DNA from: Actinomadura opuntiae
Lineage (GTDB): Bacteria > Actinomycetota > Actinomycetes > Streptosporangiales > Streptosporangiaceae
DNA length: 64,000 bases
Assembly (NCBI RefSeq): GCF_030283205.1
Contig: NZ_JASNWF010000007.1
Location: forward strand, 372,001-436,000
Direction: 5' to 3'
Below are positions 53,023-61,626 of this stretch, piece by piece (positions within the stretch are counted from its first letter, which is position 1; each line of letters opens with the position of its first letter). A program made the position numbers and the translations under genes. Below the pieces are notes generated by a model. That model saw only the letters and a program-made list of their open reading frames with translations, was not told where the DNA came from and did no database searches.

Positions 53023-54342
53023 TCACCGGTCCCTCACCCCCTCCAGGTGGCGGCGGACCAGGCGGGCGGCGGTCAGGCCGCTGCGCACCGCGCCCTCCAT
53101 CGTGTCGGGCCAGCCCGTGTCGGTCCACGCGCCGGCCAGGAACAGTCCCCGGGCCCGGGTCGCCGCCCCCGGACGCGGCGACCGGCTGCCCGGCCGCTGC
53201 CGGAACGTCGCCCGCCGCTCCCGCGTCACGAACAGCTCCCGGACCCGCGCCCCGCGCGCCCCCGGCAGCAGCCGCGCCAGCTCCGGCACGAACCGCTCGC
53301 GCAGCTCGGCGGTGGGCCGGTCGATCCAGCGGTCCGCGGCCGACAGCGAGATCGCCAGGTACTGGCCGTCGCGCAGCCCGGCCGTCCCGCTCCGGTCGAA
53401 GAGCCACTGGACGGGGGAGCCGACCGCCGCGGCGAACGGCTCGTCCAGCACCCGCCGGTCGTAGACGACGTGCACGTTCACGATCGGGCTGGCGTCCAGC
53501 TCGTGCCAGCGCAGCGGCCGCGGCAGCGCCTCGGCGGGCAGCAGCCGCGCCGCCGCCTCGTGCGGGACGGCCAGCACCACCGCGTCCGCCGCGATCGGCA
53601 CCCCGTCCACCACCACCTTCGGGTCGGTGGTGACCGACTCGACCTTCGCCTTCAGCCGGACGGTGCCGCCCATCTCGGCGATCCGGCGCAGCGCCGGGCC
53701 GCCGTGCAGCTCGGCGAGCGGGACGGTCGGGACGCCGATGTCGGCGGCGTCCGGGCGCCCGAACAGCGCCCGCCGGCACACCATCGCCGACAGGCCGAGC
53801 GCCGCCTCGTCCACCTCCGCGTTCAGCGCCGCGGTGATGAACAGCCCCCACAGCGCCTCCCGCGCCCACGGCCGCTGCCCGTGCTCGGCCAGCCACCGGC
53901 CGGCCGACCGCAGGTCCAGCGCCGGGTCGTCGGGGTCGAGCCGCTGCAGCGCCGCCGACGCGCGCATCGCGCGCAGCCGGTCGGCGACCGGCAGGTGCGA
54001 GTACCGCGCCAGCGACGGCAGCATGTGCAGCGGGCTCGGCAGCGGCGACCTGCGCAGCCGCGCGGGCCGCGCGCCCGGCCGCAGCACCGGGACGTCGAAG
54101 CGGTCCTGCGTCCGCACCAGGTGCTCGGCGCGCAGCCGCCGCAGCAGCCCCTGATAGGCGGTGCAGCAGCGCAGGAACACGTGCTGGCCGTTGTCGACGC
54201 TCAGCTCGGCGCGGCGGAACGAGTGGGTCGCGCCGCCCAGCCACGGGCGCGCCTCCAGCAGCGTGACCGGGACGCCCGTCTCCTGCAGGGCGATCGCGGT
54301 GCTGATGCCGGCCAGCCCGCCGCCCACGACGACGACGCTCAC
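53023..54342 (-). CDS. hpnE: Hydroxysqualene dehydroxylase
   Basis: A 439-residue FAD-dependent amine-oxidase-like protein. Dinucleotide motif 'VVVVGGGLAGISTAIALQE' at the N-terminus, 'LLEARPWLGGATHSF', and a C-terminal FAD contact 'LFLAGAWTDTGWPDTMEGAV'. HpnE reduces hydroxysqualene to squalene. GTG start at 54342 overlaps the hpnD stop (GTGA). Confidence 0.92.
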   Translation of the reverse strand: MSVVVVGGGLAGISTAIALQETGVPVTLLEARPWLGGATHSFRRAELSVDNGQHVFLRCCTAYQGLLRRLRAEHLVRTQDRFDVPVLRPGARPARLRRSPLPSPLHMLPSLARYSHLPVADRLRAMRASAALQRLDPDDPALDLRSAGRWLAEHGQRPWAREALWGLFITAALNAEVDEAALGLSAMVCRRALFGRPDAADIGVPTVPLAELHGGPALRRIAEMGGTVRLKAKVESVTTDPKVVVDGVPIAADAVVLAVPHEAAARLLPAEALPRPLRWHELDASPIVNVHVVYDRRVLDEPFAAAVGSPVQWLFDRSGTAGLRDGQYLAISLSAADRWIDRPTAELRERFVPELARLLPGARGARVRELFVTRERRATFRQRPGSRSPRPGAATRARGLFLAGAWTDTGWPDTMEGAVRSGLTAARLVRRHLEGVRDR

Positions 54343-55256
54343 CGCTCCACCCCCGTCAGCGCGCGGGCCGCCACCACGGCCTTCTGCCACGTCGGCAGCG
54401 ACACCCGCGAGTTCAGCGCGGCCGACGGGTTCGCCGCGATGCTCTCCAGCAGCCGCCGGTAGATCCCCGCCATCGCCGCCGTGCACGCGGCGCTGCGCCG
54501 GTCCAGCAGCGGCAGCAGCCGCATCCCCTCGGCGTACCAGGCGCGGGCCCGCTCGGCCTGGAACCCGACCAGCTTGTGCAGCCGCCACGGCGGGTCGATG
54601 AACATCCCCGACTCGTCCAGCTCCAGCGTGCAGCCGAACTGCTCCAGGTCCTCGGCCGGCAGGTACACCCGCCCGGCCGCCCGGTCCTCCCGCAGGTCGC
54701 GCAGGATGTTGGTGAGCTGCAGCGCGACGCCCAGCGAGTCCGCGAGCCCCTCGGCGCGCTGCCGGCCGTCCGACCCGAACACCCCGAGCGACAGCCGCCC
54801 CACCGAGCCCGCGACCTGCTGGCAGTAGCGCAGCAGGTCGTCGAACGTCTCGTAGCGCGCGCCCCGCACGTCGCTCTCGCAGCCGTCGATCAGCTCGTCG
54901 AAGGCGGCGAGCGGGATCGGGAAGCGGCCCGCCGCGTCCGCCAGCGCCGTCAGCACCGGATGGCCCTCCAGCGCCCGCACGTCGCTGCGGTGCCGCAGCA
55001 CCTCCTGGACGGTCAGCAGCCGCCGCCGCGACCGGTCCAGCAGGTCCAGCCGCACCGATGCCGGCTCCGGCCCGTCCCCGATGTCGTCGATGCCGCGCGC
55101 GAACGCGTAGATCGCGCTCATCGCGCGGCGCTTCGGCGGCGGCATGAGCCGTATCCCGTAGGAGAAGTTGCGGGCCTCCTCGCGCACCACCCGCTCGCAG
55201 TGCCGGTACGCCTCGGCGACCTGGTCGGTGCGCTCACACGTCTCTGAAACCGTCAT
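54339..55256 (-). CDS. hpnD: Presqualene diphosphate synthase
   Basis: A 305-residue squalene/phytoene synthase family enzyme with 'AFARGIDDIGDG' (Asp57, 58, 61) and 'LQLTNILRDLREDRAAGRVY'. It couples two FPP to presqualene diphosphate. Three bases downstream of the hpnC stop. Confidence 0.92.
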   Translation of the reverse strand: MTVSETCERTDQVAEAYRHCERVVREEARNFSYGIRLMPPPKRRAMSAIYAFARGIDDIGDGPEPASVRLDLLDRSRRRLLTVQEVLRHRSDVRALEGHPVLTALADAAGRFPIPLAAFDELIDGCESDVRGARYETFDDLLRYCQQVAGSVGRLSLGVFGSDGRQRAEGLADSLGVALQLTNILRDLREDRAAGRVYLPAEDLEQFGCTLELDESGMFIDPPWRLHKLVGFQAERARAWYAEGMRLLPLLDRRSAACTAAMAGIYRRLLESIAANPSAALNSRVSLPTWQKAVVAARALTGVER

Positions 55257-55259
55257 CGC

Positions 55260-56117
55260 TCAGCCCCTTCCCAGTGCGCGCGCCCACCCGGCCAGCACGG
55301 CGGCCCGGCGGGGACGCGGCGGATGCGCGAGCACGTCGTAACGGGCGCCGGCCAGCGCCGCCAGCGCGGCCCGCCCGCCGGCGACGTAGCCGCCCACGGC
55401 GACCCGCGCCCAGCCGGACAGCCCCCTCAGCAGCGGCGCCGCGCCCTCGTCCAGCAGGTCGCGGGCCCGCCCGGCCTCCAGCGCCAGCACCCCGCGCAGC
55501 CGCGTCGGCGTCACCGCCCGGGCGAGGTCGCCGTCCTGGCAGCCGAACCGGCGCAGGTCCTCGGCCGGCAGGTACACGCGCCCGTCGCGGTGGTCCTCCG
55601 CGACGTCCTGGCAGTGCTCGATGATCTGCAGCGCCGTGCAGACCTTGTCCGACGCCCGCTCCAGCCCGGTGTCCCGGGCGCCGAACACGTGCAGCACGAT
55701 CCGGCCCACCGGGTCGGCCGACAGCGTGCAGTACTCCACCAGCTGGTCGAACGTCTCGTAGCGGTGGACGACCTGGTCCTGCCGGTTGGCCTCGACCAGC
55801 CGCCGGAACGGCTCGGCCGGGATCCGGTGCGCGTGCACCGTGCCGGCCAGCCGGCGCAGCTGCGGCAGCTTCGGCGTCCCGCCCTTGAAGACCCGGTCCA
55901 GGTCGTCGTCGACCAGGTCGAGCAGGTCCGCGCGCTGCCCGCGCGGCGCCTCGTCCCCGATGTCGTCGACGAGGCGCGCGAAGCCGTAGACGGCCCGCAG
56001 GTCGTCGCGGTGCCGCGCGGGCAGCAGCCGGGCGGCGACGGGAAAGTTCTCCCGCGCCGCCAGCGCGTCCAGCATGCGATCGTGGTCGAACGCGCTCCAG
56101 GGTGAATCGGTGATCAC
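55260..56117 (-). CDS. hpnC: Hydroxysqualene synthase
   Basis: A 285-residue relative of HpnD. The first Asp motif 'FARLVDDIGDE' is at residues 47-57 and the second, 'EHCQDVAEDHRDGRVYLPAE', is of the HpnC type. It converts presqualene diphosphate to hydroxysqualene. Start GTG at 56117 because 'MITDSPWSAFDHDRML' is where homologues begin; the open frame extends upstream without homology. First gene of the hopanoid operon. Confidence 0.92.
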   Translation of the reverse strand: MITDSPWSAFDHDRMLDALAARENFPVAARLLPARHRDDLRAVYGFARLVDDIGDEAPRGQRADLLDLVDDDLDRVFKGGTPKLPQLRRLAGTVHAHRIPAEPFRRLVEANRQDQVVHRYETFDQLVEYCTLSADPVGRIVLHVFGARDTGLERASDKVCTALQIIEHCQDVAEDHRDGRVYLPAEDLRRFGCQDGDLARAVTPTRLRGVLALEAGRARDLLDEGAAPLLRGLSGWARVAVGGYVAGGRAALAALAGARYDVLAHPPRPRRAAVLAGWARALGRG

Positions 56118-56423
56118 CTTTGTGAGATTCGCCGGTCCGGCACTAAAGAAACTCTGGCCAAGGTATGGACTTATTGAAGCGCCGCGTGTCCCGGGCTGAA
56201 CCCTTCCAGAGTCCCCGGCGTCTAGGGCATTGACCAGGCCATCCCTCGCGTAGAGCCCTTTCGGCTGCGAAATACGGACATGCTGGGAATTGCTGGTGGT
56301 GGTTCGTGTCCGTGCCGCCGGGCGAGCAGTGAAATGAACATTTCGGGCGTCGTGGTACTCGACGGAAACGGGGCCCTGCCACCGGGAGGTAGGCGGGGCG
56401 GCCGGGTCGTTAGGCTCGGGGCC
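56118..56423. other. 306-base divergent intergenic region, hpnC / DUF2804
   Basis: Must hold the hopanoid-operon promoter (minus) and that of the DUF2804 gene (plus). It is less GC-rich than the genes. I see no clean -35/-10 pair and no strong palindrome apart from a loose GGACA...TGTCC pair near 56276-56310. Confidence 0.4.
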
Positions 56424-57407
56424 ATGCCGACCCCCGAGCGCGAGATCACCGAGCCCGTCGACCTGTGCCTGCCCGGCGGGCGCCTCGATCCGGCGGCGGT
56501 CGGCTGGACGCGGCGGCCCCTGCACCGCGCGAACCTGCGCGGCTGGGGCCGCGCCAAGCGCTGGGAGTACTGGGGCGTCGTCACGCCGCGGCACATCGTC
56601 GGGCTCGTCGCCTCGTCCCTGGACTACGCGGGCGTGCACGGCCTCTACGTGCTCGACCGCGAGACCGGCGAGGAGCTCACCCGGGACGCGGTCGTCCCGT
56701 TCGCGCGCGGCGCCGCGTTCCCCGACCGCAGCGGCGAGGGCGAGGCCGCCGTGCGGGGCGGGGGAGTGGCGATCGGCATCCGGCAGCGCCCGGACGGCAC
56801 CTCGCTGCGCGCCGCCGCCCGCGACGTCCGGATCGAGCTGGAGGTCCCGCTGCCGGACGGCCACGAGTCGCTCGGCGTGGTGATCCCGTGGAGCGACACC
56901 CGGTTCCAGTACACGGTGAAGGACGTGGGGCGCCCCGTGCACGGGCGGCTGGTCCTCCCGTCCGGCGAGCACGCCGTCGGCGGGGACTGGGCGTTCGCCG
57001 TCCTCGACCACGGGCGCGGCAAGTGGCCGTACCGGATGACGTGGAACTGGGCCGCCGCGGCCGGCCCCGGCCTGGCGCTCCAGCTCGGCGGCAAGTGGAC
57101 GGCCGGCACCGGCATGACGGAGAACGGCGTCCTCGTCGAGGGCCGGCTGCACAAGATCGGCGAAGAGCTGGAGTGGACCTACGACCGGTCCGGCTGGACC
57201 CGCCCGTGGGCGATCACCGGCGAGCGCGTCGAGGTGGAGTTCCGGCCGTTCCACGAGCGGGCCTCGCGCACCGAGCTCGGCGTCGTCGGCTCCGAGACGC
57301 ACCAGTGCTTCGGTCACTTCGGCGGGCGCGTCCGCACCGACGACGGCGCCTGGATCGAGTTCGACGGGCTCACCGGCTGGGCCGAGGAGGCCCGGCAGCG
57401 CTGGTGA
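56424..57407 (+). CDS. DUF2804 domain-containing protein
   Basis: A 327-residue protein matching DUF2804 throughout: 'EITEPVDLCLPGGRLDPAAV', 'HRANLRGWGRAKRWEYWGVV', 'SLDYAGVHGLYVLDRETGE' and 'KWPYRMTWNWAAAAG'. Soluble beta-rich fold; function unknown, possibly lipid-related by distant resemblance to lipocalin/AttH-like proteins. ATG at 56424. The divergent position to hpnC may be chance. Confidence 0.9.
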   Translation: MPTPEREITEPVDLCLPGGRLDPAAVGWTRRPLHRANLRGWGRAKRWEYWGVVTPRHIVGLVASSLDYAGVHGLYVLDRETGEELTRDAVVPFARGAAFPDRSGEGEAAVRGGGVAIGIRQRPDGTSLRAAARDVRIELEVPLPDGHESLGVVIPWSDTRFQYTVKDVGRPVHGRLVLPSGEHAVGGDWAFAVLDHGRGKWPYRMTWNWAAAAGPGLALQLGGKWTAGTGMTENGVLVEGRLHKIGEELEWTYDRSGWTRPWAITGERVEVEFRPFHERASRTELGVVGSETHQCFGHFGGRVRTDDGAWIEFDGLTGWAEEARQRW

Positions 57408-57417
57408 CCGCCTCTCG

Positions 57418-58430
57418 TCAGCCGTCGAGCCGTAGCCGCTTCGTTGCTGAGCGGACCAGCTCTTCGGGCAGCTTGACGACCGCGCGGTCGTAGGTGAGCA
57501 GCCCGTTCAGCTCGTCCTCGACGTCGGACAGCTGCGTGTAGACCGTCGCGCTCAGCCCGCGCGCGATGGCCGGGACGATCTGCTCCTCGTGCAGCCGGAC
57601 GAACGCCTCGCTGAGCCCTTCTGCGGAGCCGTAGCGCCGGTAACCGAAGTCCTTGTCGTTGAACGCGTGCCCGTCCACCCGCAGGTTGTAGCCGCCGTAC
57701 TCCGACAGCACGAGCACCCGCGGGTCGGCGCCGCGCGGGACGCGGAAGCGCCGCAGATAGACGTGCAGGCTGCGCAGGTCACCGGCCTGGAGCGTCGCGC
57801 GCATCTCGTTGCGGAAGCGTTCGCGTCCGGCCGCGTCACCGCGCCCGAACCGCTTCATCGTGGCGATGTCGTGCACCAGCGCCTCGTCGGACGGCGCCGT
57901 GTACAGGCCGTCCGGCCAGTAGCCCTGGTCGAGGATGCCGCCGCGGTCCAGTTTCTGCTTGCCCCATCCCCGGTCGCCGGTGTCGGACGGGTCGCGGATC
58001 TCCGCGACGAGCGTGTTCGGGCCGTCCCGCAGCAGGTCGGTGACGTCGAAGGAGAAGGGGAGGTAGCCGCCTTCGTGGGTGCCTGCCGTCGTGCCGTTGA
58101 GCGATACCCGGCAGGTTCGGTCCACCGCCCCGAAGTGCAGGATCAGTCGTTGTCGTCGGCTTGGAAGCCGTCTGGTAGGACTACCTCGCGCCGGTACCAG
58201 AGTGTTTCGTCCGGTTGGAGTTGCCGTTCTACGCCCGACAGTGGGGATTCCGGTGAGAACGGCACGATGATTTCGCCGTCGTACTCGGTCGGTTCCTCGC
58301 CGTTGGTGAAAGCGTAGTTCCAGCGGCCGTTCAGGTTCAGGTAGCTGTCGCGGGCGAGTTGGGGGCGCGGGTACTCCGGCAGCACCGCGTCGGGATCGAG
58401 GGTTGCGGCCCATGGGGTGAGCAGCGTCAT
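57418..58430 (-). pseudogene. Degenerate GH2 beta-galactosidase-like gene with internal deletions
   Basis: The N-terminal sugar-binding domain starts at ATG 58430 ('[20 protein letters not shown]') and stops at 58143 after a frameshift. The rest continues in another frame ('[20 protein letters not shown]'). It then jumps from '[11 protein letters not shown]' straight to '[20 protein letters not shown]' and from 'MKRFG' to '[10 protein letters not shown]', then to '[17 protein letters not shown]'. Intact homologues have some 200-300 residues in those gaps, including both catalytic acids. So the enzyme cannot work. Total 1.0 kb versus about 1.8 kb normally (from family knowledge). Confidence 0.82.
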
Positions 58431-58478
58431 CGCGGCCTCCTTGATCTGCGGGTGCCGCTGGCAGGTGCCGAAGGCAGG

Positions 58479-59087
58479 TCAGATGCGCAGGCCCTCGAAG
58501 AGGATGCCCAGATGGTGGTCGTACAGGGCGACCAGGTCCTCGCTGCCACCTGCCTCCACCCAGTGCCGCATCACCGTCATCGACACCGCGATCAGCGCCG
58601 CCGCCGCGCACCGCACCTCCAGGTCCGCGGCGTCCCGGCCGGTCCGCTCGGCGATCGCCGCGGCCACCGCGTCCTGGTTGCGCAGCTGCTCGTCCATCGC
58701 GCGGGCCCGGATGCCGGGATCGGTGAAGGACAGCCGGACCCGGGTGAACAGCTCCTCGCGGTCGGCCTCCAGCACCCGGCCGAACGACTCGGTCATCGAA
58801 TGCCGGATCGACTGCACGACCGGCTCGTCCGCCGGACGCGCGGCGAGCGCCTCGACGAGCGCCGAGTCGTACTCGTCCGAGAGGATCACGTCCTCCTTCG
58901 CCGGAAAGTAGCGGAAGAACGTGCTGGGGGAGACCTCGGCCGCCTCGGCGATCTGGTCGACGGTCGTCGCCTCATAGCCTTGCTCGGCGAACAGCCGGAA
59001 CGCGGCGCGGCGGATCGCCAGCCGGGTCTTCGCCTTCTTCCGCTCGCGCAGCCCGTGCGCCTTGGCCGGGGTCTCCCTGGTGCTCAT
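58479..59087 (-). CDS. TetR/AcrR family transcriptional regulator
   Basis: A 202-residue TetR protein: '[20 protein letters not shown]', HTH '[20 protein letters not shown]'. The C-terminal region resembles the MftR/AcrR-C17-like group. ATG overlaps the stop of the MFS gene, so it is cotranscribed with the pump it probably represses via the 34-bp palindrome. Confidence 0.9.
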   Translation of the reverse strand: MSTRETPAKAHGLRERKKAKTRLAIRRAAFRLFAEQGYEATTVDQIAEAAEVSPSTFFRYFPAKEDVILSDEYDSALVEALAARPADEPVVQSIRHSMTESFGRVLEADREELFTRVRLSFTDPGIRARAMDEQLRNQDAVAAAIAERTGRDAADLEVRCAAAALIAVSMTVMRHWVEAGGSEDLVALYDHHLGILFEGLRI

Positions 59088-60658
59088 GCCGGCAATTCTC
59101 CCGCGCGTGCCGTGGTGTCCGGTCGCGTGGTGGGCGCGCTTGCCGGCTCCGTCGTGGTCGAGCGGCGGGGCAGGAACGCGAGCGCCAGACCGGCGGCGAG
59201 CACGGCCGCCGCGGCGCAGACCAGCAGCGTCAGGCTCATCCCGTGGACGAACGCGCCGTGCGCCGAGACGAGCAGGGCGGGGTCGTGGAGCCGCTCCGCC
59301 ACCGCGTCCGCGCCGGTCACCGAGCCGCGCGCCGCGTCCGCCGCCGCGTCCGGGAGGCCGTTGACCGGCAGCCGCGCCAGATACCCGGCGTTCAGCACGC
59401 TGCCGAGCGCCGCGACGCCCAGCACCCCGCCGAGCTGCTGGATCGTCTCCAGCAGGCTCGTCCCGGTGCCGGGGCCGTCCTCGGGAAGCGACCCGATCAC
59501 CATGCTCGTCGCCGGGACGACCGCGAGCCCGAACCCGAGACCCGCCATCGACAGCCATCCCGCGGCCAGGCCGTAGCCGTCATCGGGGCCGGTGGTCGCG
59601 CCGAGGAGCGCGCCGCCGGCCAGCAGCAGCAGTCCCGCCGGGATCACGACGCGGGCGCCGAGCCGCGGGACGAGCGGCTCGGCCAGCGTCGCCGCCACCA
59701 TCAGTCCGCCGATCAGCGGCAGCAGCCGCAGCCCGCTGCCGAACGCGTCGTTGCCCAGCACGGCCTGCAGGTACTGCGGGACGACGAACAGCAGCCCCAT
59801 CACCGCGAAGTTGACGAAGACGGTGATCACCGATCCCCAGCGGAACGTCCCGTCCGTGAACAGGCCGAGATCGACCAGCGGCGCGGCCGTCCGCCGCTGC
59901 CGCCGCACGAACAGCGCGAGCAGGACCGCGCCGGCGGCGAGCGGCGCCAGCACCGACGGGCTCACCCAGCCGTGCCCGGGCACCTCGACGGTCCCGTAGA
60001 CGAGCGCGGTGATGCCGAGCGTGCCGAGCAGGGTGCCGAGGTAGTCGAACGGCTTGGTGTTCCGGACGCGCGGGCCGTCGGCAGGGAGCAGCCGCAGGCA
60101 CGCGACCACGGCGAGCACCGTCACGGGGACGTTGAACAGGAACACCGAACCCCACCAGAAGTGGTCGAGCAGCCATCCGCCGACGAGCGGGCCGATCGGC
60201 ATGCCGACCGCCGTCGCCGCCGTCCACACGCCGATGGCGCGCGGCAGCTCGTCCCTGCCGAACACGCGCGGCAGGATCGCCATCGACAGCGGCGTGATCA
60301 TCGCGGCGCCGAGGCCGAGGACGGCGCGCGCCGCGATCACCTCCCCGGCGCTGCCCGCCAGCGATCCGGCCGCCGACGCCAGGCCGAACAGCGCGATACC
60401 GGCGAGGAGGAGCCGGCGGTGGCCGTACCGGTCGCCCAGCAGGCCCGCCGGGAGCATCCCGACCGACAGCGCCAGCAGGTAGCCGCCGCCGATCCACTGC
60501 AGTTGCGCGCTGGTGGCGCCCAGCTCGTCCGACAGCGTCGGCAGCGCGACGTTGATGATCGTCCCGTCCAGTCCCACGATCAGCACGCTCAGCGTGAGCG
60601 CCGCCAGCGCCCACCAGCGGCGGGGCGAGCGGTCCCGGTCCGGTGCCTGGTTCGTCAT
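59084..60658 (-). CDS. MFS drug efflux transporter (EmrB/QacA, 14-helix type)
   Basis: A 524-residue DHA2-family transporter: motif D1 'LDGTIINVALPTLSDELG', motif A 'GLLGDRYGHRR', motif C-like 'TAVGMPIGPLVGGWLLDHFW'. About fourteen helices. It should expel toxic organic compounds by proton exchange. ATG at 60658 with AAGGAGA ten bases upstream. The promoter region holds a large operator. Confidence 0.9.
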   Translation of the reverse strand: MTNQAPDRDRSPRRWWALAALTLSVLIVGLDGTIINVALPTLSDELGATSAQLQWIGGGYLLALSVGMLPAGLLGDRYGHRRLLLAGIALFGLASAAGSLAGSAGEVIAARAVLGLGAAMITPLSMAILPRVFGRDELPRAIGVWTAATAVGMPIGPLVGGWLLDHFWWGSVFLFNVPVTVLAVVACLRLLPADGPRVRNTKPFDYLGTLLGTLGITALVYGTVEVPGHGWVSPSVLAPLAAGAVLLALFVRRQRRTAAPLVDLGLFTDGTFRWGSVITVFVNFAVMGLLFVVPQYLQAVLGNDAFGSGLRLLPLIGGLMVAATLAEPLVPRLGARVVIPAGLLLLAGGALLGATTGPDDGYGLAAGWLSMAGLGFGLAVVPATSMVIGSLPEDGPGTGTSLLETIQQLGGVLGVAALGSVLNAGYLARLPVNGLPDAAADAARGSVTGADAVAERLHDPALLVSAHGAFVHGMSLTLLVCAAAAVLAAGLALAFLPRRSTTTEPASAPTTRPDTTARAGELPA

Positions 60659-60678
60659 GGTGCCCGTCTCCTTCAAAG

Positions 60679-60712
60679 TGACAGTGAACTATCAACTGAT
60701 AGTGCACTGTCA
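60679..60712. promoter_or_regulatory. 34-bp palindrome, TetR operator of the efflux operon
   Basis: TGACAGTG (60679-60686) mirrors CACTGTCA (60705-60712), and ACTATCA mirrors TGATAGT inside. Only the centre pair and one further pair do not match. It lies 21 bases before the MFS start and overlaps the -10 element. Confidence 0.82.
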
Positions 60713-60727
60713 GATTTCGGTCGTCAA
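60699..60727 (-). promoter_or_regulatory. Promoter of the MFS-TetR operon
   Basis: Minus strand: -35 TTGACG (60722-60727), 17-base spacer, -10 CACTAT (60699-60704), embedded in the 34-bp palindrome. Confidence 0.55.
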
Positions 60728-61207
60728 GAGGCGAGTCCGCTGGAACGGCCGGCACGCGCAGAACCTCCTCGGCGGCATCGCCCTCGAATACCGGCAGGAC
60801 CCGCAGACGGCGGCGAGATACTGGACCCTCGCCGCCGACCAGAACGACCCCGCCGGACAGTGCGGCCTCGGCCATCTCTACGCGTCCGGGCAGGGCGTAC
60901 CGCGCGACCTCGCGAAGGCCGAACGGCTCTTCAGCGCGGCCGCGACGGCGGGCGACCGATACGCCATGTACAAAGGGCGGCCACGTACCGGCCATGCTCG
61001 CCGCCGCGAACTGGTACCGGGACGGCCTGGGCGGACCGGCCGACCGCGTCCAGGCCGTCCGGTGGTTCATCGCGATGCTGACCATGGGCGACGGCAACGG
61101 CGTCCACCACGCCGTGCAGTTGGCGAAGACCATGACGGACGAGGAGATCCGCGAGGCGGCACGGCTAGCCCGCAAACCGGAGGCCGGCGACGCGTTGATC
61201 GCTACCG
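60726..61207 (+). pseudogene. Truncated, frameshifted Sel1-like repeat gene
   Basis: Plus-strand translation gives Sel1/TPR-like repeats ('AARYWTLAADQNDPAGQCGL', 'GHLYASGQGVPRDLAKAERL'). A frame change near 60970-60980 follows, then 'MLAAANWYRDGLGGPADRVQ' and 'AVRWFIAMLTMGDGNGVHHA'. There is no start codon: homology begins at the MFS promoter. The 3' end runs into a compositionally different GT-rich stretch at 61208. A decayed gene cut on both sides. Confidence 0.75.
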
Positions 61208-61626
61208 TTCGTGGGGGGGGTAGTGGGGGTGGGTGTTGTTTTTCTGTTGCTGGCTCCTGTTGTTGCGTTGGTGGCTGGTCTCTTTTTATCGGATAAGTGT
61301 GGTTGCGGCGGGTGGGTGGCTGAGGTGGCCCCTGCGGGTCTGTGCGCTTGTTTCTCTTGGTCGGTGGTTGCTGTGTCGTGGTTGCGGTAGTGGGGTTTGG
61401 GTTTTGGTCTTCGGTGCTGGTCCTGCGTGGTGATGCTTAGTGCAGCGCAGCGCTTCGCGCTGCGCGCTGCGCTTAAAAGCGGTCGCCTAGGGCAGGGATT
61501 GGCTCCTTCTTTTGGTTGGGATCTTGAAAAAAGTTGTGATAATTGCGCGGCTTGCCTGGATTGTCGGTCGCCTGGTATCGAGTGGGGCATTATAATTTGA
61601 AGAAGCCGTTTGATCGGGGGTGAGTT
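61208..61626. other. 419-base G/T-rich island upstream of the HNH gene
   Basis: The plus strand is dominated by G and T (for example GTGGGGGTGGGTGTTGTTTT at 61223-61242), unlike any other part of the window. No gene is supported on either strand; the open frames here are low-complexity Pro/Thr or Gly/Cys readings. Such skewed DNA is often seen next to DUF222/13E12-type HNH genes in actinobacteria. Confidence 0.55.
61442..61473 (+). repeat. GC-rich hairpin in the island
   Basis: GCAGCGCAGCGC and its imperfect complement GCGCTGCGCGCTGC flank a TTC loop, with one two-base bulge. TTAAAA follows directly. It could be a terminator-like or REP-like element. Confidence 0.5.
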
